Shown piece after piece: positions 45,512-57,899 of a DNA stretch of 64,000 bases. A program made the translations under genes and the position numbers. The notes beneath the pieces are model-generated. The model was not told where the DNA came from, did no database searches, and worked only from the letters and a program-made list of their open reading frames with translations. The stretch comes from Emydura subglobosa (lineage: Eukaryota; Chordata; Testudines; Chelidae). Each line of letters begins with the position of its first letter. Position 1 is the first letter of the stretch. Where the stretch lies: NCBI GenBank assembly GCA_007922225.1, contig ML680055.1:4952047-5016046 (forward strand), in the 5' to 3' direction.

Positions 45512-46584
45512 TAAGTGACCAGTAAAAACTTGCTCCATATGGAATATTGTTGTGCATACCATCAGCCTACTTCAGCAGCTAACATTTTAGTTTTAAATAA
45601 CTTTGCGTCTTCTGCAGAGTCCTGTGTCTTCAGATCCTTCTTTGTGTGCCTGTTTAAATAGTTTCATTTAATTTGTTTAGACTTGTTTGTTTTTTAAATT
45701 TCAGGATATTTTTTATATTGGTGACAATAATAGCATTTTTTGTTTAATTTAAAATAGAAATAATGGCAAACATTAAAACTTACATATGAACTGCAAAGAA
45801 GAAATAATGTTTGTGCCCTATTTTATTTCTTTATATAGTGTAATGAAAGCCTGATTTTTTTTTAAAAGTTGTATATATTCCTGCTTGTGTTTCTTATTAG
45901 AAAAAGCAGGACTTGAATTCTCTGTTTTGCTTTCTTAAGGAACAGGAGAACAATGGTTAGTTGATGGGTAAGTAAGCTTCCTTTCTAGTTCTCAATTCTA
46001 GTTCTAAATAAAAAAAAAAAATTCTGTCACCTGCTTTTAAATCCTTCAAATATGCCTTTTATGTTATTTTGTTATACATCATAAAGAAGCAGAAAAGGCT
46101 GTAATTTTTTTTCTTTTGCAAAAGAAGTTTTGGGTTTAAATTTTCATAGTAATACAGGAGGAGTTAACTGTGGGACTTTCATTAACATCAGTGAGAGCTG
46201 AGTGACTAAATCCATTCCAAAAGCTTTGAAAACGTATCCTACAGTATCACCTTAATTTGTGTAGTAGTAACTGCTTTTCTATAAGACTCTGTATTGGTTA
46301 TACTCAGTACTGTATCCAGAATACTCAAACCCCACAATCTTACTGATATGATGGTTTATAACCATTATAATCAAACTTATCATTAGTTCCTAGATTTGTG
46401 TGTCATCATCTTTTGATATTTTCATTTTAAAAAAACCAAATGGAATGTACAAAAACTATTGTAAAAGTGTTATTTAAGGGTTCAAAAGCAACATAGTCAT
46501 GCATACCAGGTGTTTTGAATCTCTGAAGTCAGTGGGAGCAAGATTGAGTCCACAGAGCTAGGTTCTGTTTTTTGCAAATTATTA
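45512..46584. other. Intronic AT-rich DNA with one exon candidate
   Basis: Apart from the small exon-like block at 45,901-45,967 nothing is recognised. Poly(A) and poly(T) runs are common, for example at about 46,009-46,021. Confidence 0.4.
45901..45967 (+). other. Candidate small non-coding exon
   Basis: A pyrimidine tract, 'tgcttgtgtttcttattag', ends at 45,900. After 67 bases comes ATGG|GTAAGTAAG, a near-perfect donor. A second acceptor, 'ttttgctttcttaag', ends at 45,939 and would give a 28-base exon. An ATG at about 45,952 opens only ATG-GTT-AGT-TGA, so the block would be untranslated. Chance pairs of splice-like sites are common, so this is weak. Confidence 0.2.
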
Positions 46585-46704
46585 GGCCTTCATTTTGCAA
46601 ATACGGAAATGCTTAACTTCACATGTGTGTATATTCACTGAACTCAATGGGAATAGTCAGTATGTAAAGCTCACCGTGTGTAAATGTTTGCAGGATTGGG
46701 GTCT
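46585..46704. repeat. Long foldback repeat
   Basis: The left arm 'ggccttcattttgcaaatac' with 'ggaaatgcttaactt' pairs loosely with the right arm 'gtaaatgtttgcaggattgg' plus 'ggtct', around 'gaactcaatgggaatagtca'. Confidence 0.6.
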
Positions 46705-47772
46705 TATAAAATAGATCGTGAAGCTGTAGCATATTACGAATTTATTGGACCTTGTTTTTAAAAGTTTGTAAAATAATTGCATCATATGGATCTGTCCTTA
46801 TCTTTTTCCTTTTGTGACCGTCTAATAAAATTCGGGTTTTGTTTTTTTTAAACTAAAAAAATCAGCCGCTTTAAATATGAAATCTATATTAAATTAAGGA
46901 GAAAATTCTGTCCTGGCTTGCATTTGAAAGAAGTGAGAGAAATGGGAATTTAGGTCCCAAATAATGCCATCGTATCTTTCTGAGGGGACATATATGCCCC
47001 TGCAGAACCCCATTGAATTCAGTGGGTGCATTCTTATACAAGAATCTGATTTCAGGACCAGAGTCTTATGTCTCAATTTTGTTGATGCACAAGCCAAAGG
47101 AGAATCCAACTTGCTCTCCCAGAGTTATATTTAGACCTATAATTTAAACTGAAGAACAAAGTTGATTTTATTGGGTGTTGTGACAAATTTCTGTGTGTTA
47201 AAACGATACTATAAAATGATGTAAAAATTTTTTTAAATCTCTTGTTTGTATATCTTTTTAGAAGACTTGCAAGTTAAAATACTTCAGTAGCTACTTTGAC
47301 TTTCTATTTGGCCAGCATTTATGTTTCTGATGAAGTTTAAAATAAACATGTTGTTTCTTATACTGGTAGATAAACAAAAACGTACTCTGAGAATAGTGTG
47401 TTTTTAAAATGAAATTTTAATTTATAATTTTTAAGAAAACAGACTGCATAGTCTTTCTCACTCTCACCAGTAATGGTATAAAATAAAATAAATAGTCTGA
47501 CTTGGAAGCTAGATTGAGTAGAATGTATTGGTTTTGTGTATGTTCTACATAAACAAGCCTTTGTTTAAAATCCATCACCAAAGTTAGACATTTGATATAA
47601 AAAAGGATATTTTGGCTCGTGAAGAGAGTGGGATTTCCTACCAGATAGGCTGTATTTTGGCCCTTAAAACATTTGACGATGCCTTCCCTCCTTCCTCCTG
47701 CTACTTGTTAGCAAGACTTTGAAAATTCAGAAGCATCCTTACAAAATAAGTAGTAAACAAGCTGTAACCATC

Positions 47773-47893
47773 GGTCCTGATCTTGCAAAGATTTATGCAC
47801 CTACTTAATTTTTAAGTCCATGAGTAATCCTGTTGAGTTCAATGGGACTACTCATGTTCATATAGTTATGCACATGCATGCATCTTGGGACCT
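47773..47893. repeat. Long foldback repeat
   Basis: The sequence 'ggtcctgatcttgcaaagat' and 'ttatgcacctacttaa' pair with 'tagttatgcacatgcatgca' and 'tcttgggacc' around 'gttgagttcaatgggactac'. This is the most complete of the longer foldback copies. Confidence 0.65.
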
Positions 47894-49416
47894 TAGTTTT
47901 GAATAGGAGTGGCATTGTGTGAGCTAATGGCAGGGGAATTATATAATAGAGTAGTATACTTTTTAAAATTGATAGAAATAATTTAAAAATAGGAGATGAA
48001 TCATGCTTGTTGACATTCCAGTTATCAGTAGTTGTCACTTATTCACTGTTTATAGGAAGAACACATTTTTGGCTGAAAGATTATGGTTCAGAGTAGACTA
48101 GTCGTATTGTGATGTAAGGGCTGAAGTTAAAATTCAGTATCAATGTTGAATTGAAGGGGTGTTTTAAAGTACAACCCTATATTAATAATTTCTAAGACTG
48201 GGAGTAATTTTTTACACACTGCTACTCTGTTCATATTTAATAAGGAATAATTAGATAAAATGGCATAAATTCTAAACTAAGGTCCAATCCTGCAAACTCT
48301 AATTTATGAGAATAATCCTTATTTTGCACCACAAGCAGTCCCATTGTTGTAAACTGATTTCACATACACTATCAAAGAACCATTTGATTAGTGTTTTTGA
48401 CCACACTTAATGGGCCATACTAGAGTTAGCTGTATTAGCTCTTTCTGTTGATGCCACTTTATAACTGCAGGGGGACCTGAACAATGAATGTGTGTCTTCT
48501 GTTGGAATTATCCTCTAAAGGAGTGGGAGGATGGAGGCAAACTCTCTTCCTATTCTGTCTTCAACTTTCATAGGGGTGAGAGGAGGAATAGGAGTGGCAT
48601 CCTAAGTCTGTGGACTCCTTCCCCAGTGGAAGATGGATCTAGGAAAACTCTGTGAAGAGAACCTCATGGAGTATTTCTCCCTCCCAGCCTTCCCCAGTTT
48701 TTTTCTGTGCAAAAGGACAATCTGGTCCACAGTCATTAGGCAAAATGAGTGAGTTTCTGTTGCACATTAGCACTTCTGCACTTCAGGATTGCTGTGAACT
48801 TTTTATGTTGAGGTATACAGTTTACTCAAGGCATTCTGGTGAATGGTTGGTCAAAAGAATCTGTTATGTTTATCCATAGAAAGAGAGGTCCAGGCTTCTG
48901 CTGAAATGTGGGTGAGCACTGGAGATATTGCAGCCTGTGGATGTCTAGGCACCTGGAATAGGATAAGACAAAATATGTTATTTTCTTGAATAGCTCAGTG
49001 CAGGATCACAGAAACATCCTTGTAGAATTTCAAGGACAAAAAATATTACTTTTTAAAACTAAACTTTAGTATATTGTGAGAAGGATGCTTCAGACCACAG
49101 AAACTCCCTAAATATAGCTGAGTTAATCGCAGTGAAAGAAATGCAGAGACAATGGTAAATTAAAAATCACAGCTGCTTTTTTCCCCCATAAAGATTGTGG
49201 AACAACTTGGGCTGCGGCTCACTCTTTTCAGGCAGCTTTTTACACCATTGAGTGGTTAGAAAGTGGTGTAGCTACAAGGATGGTAACATAAGGTTATTAT
49301 TATTAGCAAACAGGAATGCTTGAGCAAAAATGTGAACCTTTCCTATAAAAATTCACTTTTAAATTTCTCTTTTGCTGTTTGCATTTCCTGGTCTCCATTT
49401 TGAATTTCATATTGGG
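47894..49416. other. Unassigned intronic DNA
   Basis: No exon or identifiable repeat was found. A relatively GC-neutral block around 48,470-48,900 holds a 75-codon frame without recognisable features. Confidence 0.4.
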
Positions 49417-49444
49417 GTGTGTGTGCGTGCGCGTGCGTGTGTGG
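49417..49444. repeat. (GT/GC)n microsatellite
   Basis: An interrupted GT tract with GC units, of the form GTGTGTGCGTGCGCGTGCGTGTG, spans about 28 bases. Confidence 0.9.
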
Positions 49445-49565
49445 GAACACCAAAGTGTTGGGATACGTCTGCCATTCGTCGATACATGCTGCTACCCAGA
49501 GCTTGTAATAACTTTTGCATTGGTTCATAGAACAGAAGTCCTTCCCACTCCTATATTAATAAACA

Positions 49566-50150
49566 TTAAATTGGAGCCAGAAACGTACCAGGCTCTGGGG
49601 TGAGTTCTGCCTCTTCCATTTTTGTTGTCATTTCTCTGGTGAGCTGTTCCTTGGGGGTGGCATCCAAAAGCTCTGGGTATAGCTCCAGGACATGCTGCAG
49701 CTGATCCTGCGGCAAAGCCTCCTGTAGGCTAGAGTCAGCAGCATTCACTTTATTGGCCTCATTTGGCACCTGCTGCTGGCTCCTGTCACTTCCCATGCTG
49801 GATTCTGAGGCCAACAGGTCACCATCCTGGCTGACTAGCTCATCGTGCATCACTGCTTGCCCTATACTCAGCACAATACTCAGCTTCCTGTCAAACTCAC
49901 CATAAAATGGGCATGATGTTGGTGAGTTGCCCAAGCTGTGGTTCTGGTCCCTTGTTTTCCGATACTCAGTCTTGAGCAGCTTAATCTGCTGTCTGCACTG
50001 GTCACTGGTCTAGTAAATTGGCAACAGCGTCAGCTTCTTCGCTATTTGCTAGTATACACAGTCATTCCAGGTACTCTTACTAGAATCCATTGTTTTGCTG
50101 ACCTTGCACCATAGATTAACCAAAATCTGGCTGTGCTTCCGCAGCCATGA
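49566..50150 (-). pseudogene. Decayed Myb/SANT-like (trihelix) transposon-derived gene
   Basis: On the minus strand the conceptual protein runs HSQILVNLWCKV, then CVY, a stop, QIAKKLTLLPIY, another stop, and TSDQCRQQIKLLKTEYRKTR. It then continues SPTSCPFYGEFDRKLS, followed by a glutamine- and glutamate-rich tail ending near 49,566. The order 'IL..LW...', 'QIAKKL', 'DQCR.KIK.L..EYRK..D.N', 'CPFY.E.D..L' is that of Myb/SANT-like DNA-binding domains linked to Harbinger-type transposons and their relatives. The two in-frame stops in the DNA-binding domain mean it is not functional, although the downstream 120 codons remain open. Confidence 0.7.
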
Positions 50151-50859
50151 AGTAGCGTGCTTTGTAAAAGACTTCTGGTTGGTGTTGATTGCAAATGCAG
50201 AAAGTTCTCTGAAGGTATGTTTGCAGCTCAGTGGTCAGAATAAAATGGAAGGGTTAAATGCTAACCGAACTGCTGAACTAGAAAATGGGGAATTGGGTCC
50301 ATTTCCCTGGAGTCAATTGATGATTCCTTGGAGAGAGAGGACAAAGAAAGTTGGTCCACGGCATTGTGGAATACTTTTGGCAGACTCCCAGGACCTGAAT
50401 GTAGAAGGGGGCTGCCTCTACACTACAAAGTGATAAGGCTTGAACCCTGAGTCCTGGCTTGATTCAGGCCTAATCACTCCATCCTTGCAGGGTCCTAGGA
50501 TACTGGGTTTGTATTTTGAGTCACATTTCTTGCTTCTGCTTCTGGGTGCTTTTTAGGTTTGTCATATATACTGCATGAAAAGCAGAATCAGAGAGAAAAT
50601 TAAATAAAAATATTATGGAAAATTAAAAGGCATCATTTCATTAGCCCCATTTTTGCATCTATGTTGCTAGTATGCGTGATAAACTCTTATAGTTTGGGTT
50701 TTAGGAATAGCTGCTGGGTGAGAGATTAAAGTCCAGGACTTCCATGGTAGCATTCTCTGAAATGCTTCCAGTTCAGTGTGCAGAGCCAGTTAGACAGGCA
50801 GAACCTGCAAGGTCTCAATGCATGGATGAGATGATGATGATGTAGGGAGGAGGGTTTTA
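50151..50859. other. Unassigned intronic DNA
   Basis: No named element was seen. A plus-strand frame at 50,095-50,433 (112 codons) has no motif and overlaps the transposon relic at its start. Confidence 0.35.
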
Positions 50860-53205
50860 GATTTATTAAGAAGTGGGGAACCTTTTGGGAAAGGAGGAGC
50901 CTATGTAGGAAAGATGGGCTCCAACTAGACCAAAACAGAACCAGATTACTGACATGTAAAATTAAAAAGGTCGTAGAGAAGTTTTTAAATTAAGGGCTGT
51001 GGGAAGCCAACCGGTGTGGATAAGCACACTGTTTGGACAGAGACATCCCTTCAGGGAGGATTTGGTAATGGGGATTCTCTATATCCTGGTAAAGAGGAGA
51101 AGATTGAAGTTGTACAGGTAGGAACTGAAGAGAAACAGTCAAATGATTCATTCATTAACATCACAGGAAAGCATACCAATAAATATTGACCAATTTTATA
51201 AATGCTGGTATACAAATGCTATAAGTCTAAATACTAATATGGGTAAACTTGAGTGCCTGGTATTAAATGAGGATATTGATATAAGAGGCATCACAGAAAC
51301 TTGGTGCAACGATGATAATCGATGTGATGTGGTAGTACTAGAGTACAAAATATATAGGAATGATGGAGAAGGTCGTACTGGTGGGGTATATGTGAAAGAA
51401 GGCATAGAGTCAAATATAGTAAAACTCTTAAATGACTCAAAGTGTGCGATAGAACCTCTCTGGGTAGAAATGCCATGCTTGAATAACAAGAGTATAGAAG
51501 TAGTACTCAACTACTGAGCACCTGATTAGGATGGTGACAGTGACTGAAATGCTCAAGGAGATTAAAGAGATTATAAAAATAGAATACTCGGTAATAATGG
51601 GGGATTTCAGCTATCCTCATATTGACTGGTAAGTCTGACCTCAGGACGGGATGCAGAGATAAATTTTCTAGATGCCATTAATGATTGCATTTTGGAGCAG
51701 CTAGTTCTGGAACCCACAAGGGGAGAAGCAATTATTTATTTAGTTCTAAGTGGTGCACAGGATGTGGTCTAAGAGGTGAATATAGCTGAACTGCTCAGTA
51801 ATAGCGACCATAATGTAATTAAATATAACATTCTTGTGGCGGGGGGAGTACAAAAGAAGCCCACCACAGTAGCATTTAACTTCAAAAAAGGGAAACTACA
51901 CAAAAATGAGGAATCTAGTTAAACAGATATTAAAAGGAACAGTCAGTAGAGTGCAATGCCTGCAAGCTGCATGGAAACTTTTAAAAAACATCATAATAGA
52001 GGCTCAATTTAAACATATATCCCAAGTTAAAAAAAAAATAGTAAGAGGACCAAAAAAATGCCACCATGACTAAACAGACTAAAAGAGGCAAAAAGGCATC
52101 CTTTAAAAACTAGAAGTCAAATCCTACAGAATCAGACACATAGATAAATACGATTTGTTGGGAAAGAGTCAACGTGGCTTTTGTAAAGGGTAATTATGCC
52201 TCACCAATTCATTAAATTTCTGTGCAGGGGACGACAACACATGTGGACATGGGTGATCCAGTGGATATAGTGCTCTTGGACTTCCAGAAAGACTTTGACA
52301 AGGTCCCTTACCAAAGGCTCTTAAGCAAAGTAAGCAGACATGGGATAAGAGGGAAGGTCCTCTCATGAATCAATAATTGGTTAAAAGACAGGAAACAAAG
52401 AGTAGATATAAATGATCAGTTTTCAAAATGGAGAGAGGTAAATAGCAGTGTCCCCCAAGGATCTGTACTGGGACCACTGCTGTTCAACACATTCATAAGT
52501 GATTTTGAAAACGGGTAAACAGTGAGGTGGCAAAGTTTGCAAACAATAAACATTACTTAAGATAGATATGTCCAAAACTGGCTGTGAAAAATTACAAAGG
52601 GATCTCACTAAATTGAGTGACTGGGCAACAAAATGGCAGATGAAATTCAGTGTTGATAAATGCAAAGTAATACACATTGGAAAATATGATTTCAACTATA
52701 CATACAAAATGATGTGGTCTAAATTAGCTGTTACTGCTCAAGAAAGAGATCTTGGAGGACAGTATTCTGAAAACATCAGCTTGATGTGCAGTGGCAGTCA
52801 AAAAAGCTAACAGAATGTTGTGAACCATTAGGAAAGGGATAGATAATAAGACAGTAAATATCATAATGCCACTATAAATGTATAACTCGTCCACACCTTG
52901 AATACGGAACACGGTTCTGGTTGCCCATCTCAATAAATATATTAGAGATGGAAAAGGAACAGAAAAGGGCAACAAAAATGATTAAGGGAATGGAACAGTT
53001 TCCATAAGAGGAGAGATTCAAAAGACTGGGGCTGTTCATGTGCAAAAGAAGTGGTATCAATTTACAAAGAGATTCTCTAGTTAACCAGAAGTTGTGGGTT
53101 TAATTCAGTAATTACTGGGTGGAATTCTGTGGCCTTTGCTTTGCTTGAGGTCAGACAAGCTGATCAGAGTTGTCCCTTGAGGTCTTAAATGCCATGAATC
53201 TCTCC
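50860..53205 (+). mobile_element. CR1 LINE with decayed endonuclease and reverse transcriptase
   Basis: From 51,143 an open frame encodes an apurinic-type endonuclease fragment: DIRGITETWC, YKIYRNDGEGRTGGVYVKE and a later LNNKSIEVVL. The nuclease continues in broken frames ('gggggatttcagctatcctc' near 51,600 corresponds to the GDFNYPHIDW block). Reverse transcriptase blocks follow: 'LLDFQKDFDKVPYQRLLSK' near 52,270, 'VPQGSVLGPLLFNTF' near 52,450, VAKFANNK at 52,527-52,550 where CR1 has VAKFADDTK, and LSDWATKWQMKFSVDKCKVI from 52,613. The 3' end near 53,205 has 'gtcccttgaggtcttaaatg', a CR1 tail. An internal deletion near 52,140 removes the N-terminal reverse transcriptase part. The element is inactive. 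Confidence 0.85.
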
Positions 53206-53299
53206 ACCATAATGCCAATTTCCAGTTTCTGTTCCAGTGTCCAGAACTCCTCGCAACATTTGATCAGCTACATTCACATAACTCAGCAGTTCACTCATA

Positions 53300-54060
53300 A
53301 GAAGTGAAATAGATAATTAAAGGACTGAGTCAGCTAGGTTTTTATAGGTGTTACAGGGGAAATGGTTCTTCAAGAGGGATTAAAATGAGATAGTAGTGGA
53401 TTTGTGGACCAGCTGAGGAACAGCTTTCCATAATCAGGAGATAATATTGGGAATAAAGCATGGATATGGTGTGAGAGACATAAATAGGACGTCAAGTCTT
53501 CTGGCATTGGTGGGGTCATGTCATGATTAGAGTCAAGCATGGGTAAGTGGGGAGGAGCAGACTTATGATGGACATTCATGACTGTAGCTCGAGGTTTGAA
53601 CTTGATTTGTTAGAGAGAGAGCCCGTGAAGGGATTCAAGGGTGAGTGGGGAGGGTGGTGTGAGATGTGATCAGAATGACTCTCAAGGAAGGTGATCATAG
53701 TGATTGCATTTTGAATGGACTGGATGGGGATGCAAGTGAGCAAAAGGTTGTAGTAATCCAGATGGGATAGACAGAGAGAAATTGTTAGAAATCTCTGTGC
53801 AAGAAGGAACAATAAGAAGTGAATCTGAAATGGATGTATAAGGCAAAAGAAAAGGGGCGGTATTGTTAACCCCACCAACATGGGCCTGGGTTACAGCAAG
53901 GAAGGTGGCTGTGTTGGCAGTGACAGAGCACATGAGAAACATTTGGGAGAAAATAAAGTATGTAGTTTTGGCCACGTTGACTTCAAATAGACAGTGAAAT
54001 TTTCAGAAGAATATGTTGGAGATGCAGGCTGAGATGTGGGATTGGATGGAGGGAGACAAC
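53300..54060 (-). pseudogene. L2/CR1-clade LINE reverse transcriptase C-terminus
   Basis: On the minus strand, 53,881-53,576 contains 'LCLSHLDYYNLLLTCIPIQS' followed by IQNAITMI and later LNPFTGSL. In L2-type LINEs the corresponding order is 'SRLDYCN.LLAG.P', 'LQ.VQNAAARL' and then the C-terminal region. The plus-strand words 'gggattcaagggtgagtggg' and 'tgtagtaatccagatgggat' are also typical of antisense L2. Frames are broken. Confidence 0.6.
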
Positions 54061-55260
54061 TCCGAAACGGGGTTATGTTGACGTATTCATGTTTTTAGTT
54101 GTGGCAGCATCCTTTATTGACTACAAGGTGAAGAGTTTGTTGCTTGTGTTCTGGATTCACTTAAAACAGAGCAGACCTAGTCATCACAACTACATTTATA
54201 AAATATTTGTTACTAAAAGCGGGACATGAGGTTATATTTCTTTTTTGTTTTTGTATTTTTGCTTCTTTGTTTTTAATCTGTGTAGGGTTACAGTAGTAAT
54301 GATTTTGCATCAACATAAATTCTCATTCTTCAAATACCACACTTGTACTGGAATTTCCATCCAGCTCTCTTCAGCATGGTAAGGCTTCATGCATCAGAAT
54401 TATTTAATTTAGGGTCTCTGGAATTACATCAAACTTTAAGCTCATTCTTAGTTGATGCTATTTATGGTAGTTACTACTGTAAGCATCCTCCTTACTTTTG
54501 TTGTCCAGAATATATTAGGTTGTGGTTTGTTATTTGTGCAACAAGTCTCAACATCTAAAAAATAATCATTCTTGAATTTTTTGTTCTGCAAGTTTGGTAA
54601 ACGTAGTTGGGATGCTCCTTAGTTTTCCAGTTTATACTCTGATTGATAATTATATTGTGCATTCTCTGCTTATTTATTGTAGGACTACACTCTCCTGAAA
54701 GTGATATAATTATCAAAATGTGCATTAATTTTAATTAATGCACAGCTTTTAGTTCTTGTGGTATGCATTTCCTGTTAAGGATATATACAGAATGGTATGG
54801 CACATGCAGTTATCCTATCCATAGTTGTACAACGGTATAATTCTGCTTATGAATTTGTAGTGCATTTTTCAAAAAGATGTACAGTCTAATATCTGTATTT
54901 CCAATTTATGAAACTGGGATTTAATGCAATTTTTGTTAATATCTTTCATTTAGAATTTCTTATGATCAGAGAGGAATAGTAACATTAGAATATTGGAAGG
55001 TCCTCTCTCTATATTTCTAATTGAATAGGGTATACATTTATTTAATTTTTTTCTCCTATTCAGTGAGGCAGATATGTCCCCTCCTAATATAAGTGTTTCA
55101 GTAAGATGTCCAAATCTACCATCTTAGTTTTCCAAACATGATTTGGTGTGAGAAATCCAACTTCAAATGGTTATTAGTTTAAGGGCATGTTTATGTTAGA
55201 AATGCTACTGCTGCAGCACTGTAGTGTAGACATTTAGTGGGTATTTGTCCATCGCTGTAG
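54061..55260. other. Unassigned AT-rich intronic DNA
   Basis: Nothing is recognised except a degraded MITE end at about 55,184-55,240 ('gggcatgtttatgttagaaa' and 'gtagtgtagacatttagtgg'), matching the type at 25,331. Confidence 0.4.
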
Positions 55261-55471
55261 CAGGGGCATAGCTATGTGTGGGCCAGGGCCCACCCACGTT
55301 GAAAACAGGCCCACCCAATCTCCGCTTAAACTACCTGTGCAACTGGAGTTTTCTCAGCTGGTGCCTTCCCGAACTTCCTGCTTCTGGTCACGTGACTGGA
55401 AGCAGGAACTTCAGGTTTTTCAGCCGGCCCACCTGTCAACCAGAGGCCCTGCCCGATCAAGTCTGGCTACG
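55261..55471. mobile_element. Foldback MITE with central 34-bp palindrome
   Basis: The left end 'caggggcatagctatg' and right end 'tctggctacgc' resemble inverted ends of the 'CAGGGGCGTAGCTA' type. Near the centre, 55,375-55,408 is a 34-base palindrome centred on the E-box GTCACGTGAC, with arms TTCCTGCTTC and GAAGCAGGAA and only two mismatched pairs on each side. It has no coding function. Confidence 0.55.
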
Positions 55472-57899
55472 CAGAGCCCGTTGACTACCCTGAGAGTCCT
55501 GATTTGGGGATCACTATGGTGGTAGGAATAAGGTCTACAATATGGAGGGGAAGTGACAGTTGACAGAATCTGCATTATTTTACCTGGTGAAGTCTTGTAA
55601 GTTCAGGATGAGGGGTACTATAATGCCGCTGACAATTATACCCTTCTACCCTGTTCTCTACCCTTTTTCATGCTGTGAAGCCAAATACATATTAGGGCAG
55701 AGAATAATACTATGGACATGGTGCTCCTCCTTTCCATGCTCCTCCTCTTATTAGGCACTGCAGGGCTTCACCCACTCTCTACCCACACTGCCAGATATGA
55801 GAATATAGCTCTTAATCAGCCTGATATATGTAACACACTATAAACATAAAGACTTCACTTTAATTGCAGTGGAGAAAATTCAAAAGCTTTGTTGAGACAA
55901 AATAGTTGGGTTCTGACTATTGCTTTAAGATACTACACCATAATGAAACCTTTTGCAAATTACAGGTGTTAAACTTTCAAAATGGCTTCAATTTTGGAAT
56001 GTTTTCTTTATATTCTGACACCAAACATTTGAGTATGAAACAAAACAAAATAATGTTTTACAACTATGAACTAAAAGATTAATTCACTTTTGATTTGACT
56101 CTTCTCTTTGGTCTAATATTTTACAACTTACTGTAGGAACACTGACTTATGAAAAATGCTATATAAGTGCTACATTTATAATAACTTAATCACTATTAAA
56201 TATTAGCTTTTGTCCAAAGGGACGTCACATATTTTACTAATAAAAAACAAATGGAACCAAATTGTGGAGCTATACCTGACTTCTTAAATACACTATGATG
56301 AATAATGCAAGACCAAAAGTATTCTGTATGTGGGTTCCATGTGGATGGAGCAGACCCAGCCTTGGCTTACAGACTGAAATGGCCCTCTGTATGTGAAAGT
56401 AATGCTGTATTTAAAATAGCCTTTCATAAAGCTGTCTCACTGTTCAGGGCAAAATAACTTCCCATTTTGTATTTCAGGCAGCTAGTCATCTAAAACTGAG
56501 CAAATACAGTTCTTTTAAATTTCTCTATGGTGTACAACCATAGTTTGATGTCTATACCATAACCATAAAACCCTTATGATCTTCTGGACTTGTGTCAAAT
56601 AATTAAAAAAGCTACCTAAGTGTTATGGAGAGAGACTGGTTCTTTGGCTTCTGATTTGAAGATCCTTTAAGACTGTTGATATAATGCATTGAAATCACAC
56701 ATATTTGATGTGTGCTTTTGTACAGCTGTTTTCTGTAAATAATAAAGTCTGAGTTTATTCTCCAAAGTCAAGTGCCCATTGATGTCTGATAGTAGACTGC
56801 TTGCATCTGAAACTCTTACACGAATGGACAATGATTTAGTTTCTGCTAAAATCCAAATGGGAAATGACGATAAATATTCTGTAAAATTATATTTACTACT
56901 TTTTCTCTCAAATAAGAAATGATTTAAAATAGTAATCTCTGTAATTTATGTATTTGATCTATTTTGTTTGAACTAAAGATTCAGTATTTTCACTTGGTTG
57001 CATTTTAAATAAAGGAAATGTGTTTCCCAGTTTCATGTGGCTTAGTTGCATATCTTTTTATGTTTTGTGTATTATGTGTTTCCTGCTTGAAATTGTTTAT
57101 TCTGACTGTTCAGATGCTATTGCCAATATAGATTTACCAAATTATTTTTAGAAGTAGTTTTACATAGGAGACAGTAGTATATAAAACCATACTGGAAAGT
57201 GTCAGAAAATTAGAGGCATAAACTGATATTTTAAAAGATTTTATTTTCTGATAATGTTTACTACTAGTATAGGTGTTAGATTGCAAACTTAGGTGTCTTA
57301 TTCAGCATTACAGAAACATCAATTGGTTTTCTTTCTCTTGTTTGTTCTCCTTTGCCCCCAGTTGTCTGGATGATAGCCTGGTGTTACTTTCTCTTTGCAA
57401 AGTTGCTGAATTTGACCAGAAATTGATCTCTTGTCTTTCGAGTACAGTATGATTTGTATATTAGCCTCCAGCATTTAAACCTTTGGACTGAGTATATTCT
57501 ACAGATTTTCATTGATTAATTTTTATTCTGTTAGTTGATGGTGACTTTATATGGAATGCCCTGAATAAGATATGCAGTATTAGGTGTCACTCCCACCCCT
57601 TTCCCTCTTTACATTCTTTTATGGTGCTCATCACTTTATGAGTGCCTCCAAAAATTATATAGTGAACACATAAACATGTATTTCTTCTTCTTCCTTTTGG
57701 TCAGCACATTCTGAACTTTTATTTATTTTTTATTTTCTCTGTTTTTTATTATTTAATTTGTTTGTTATGGGTGGGATCATCTGAAGAGAGGCCTCTGTGC
57801 AGATTTTTTTCAAGCCCCTTCAGGTAATTCTGTACTGGCTGGCATGAATGGAAAATAGTTTCAACACACTAAGTACTTGATAAAACAGATCTAGTGGAG
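55472..57899. other. Unassigned AT-rich intronic DNA
   Basis: I see no exon, RNA gene or named repeat. Open frames are short. The only texture is AT-richness with scattered T-runs. Confidence 0.4.
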
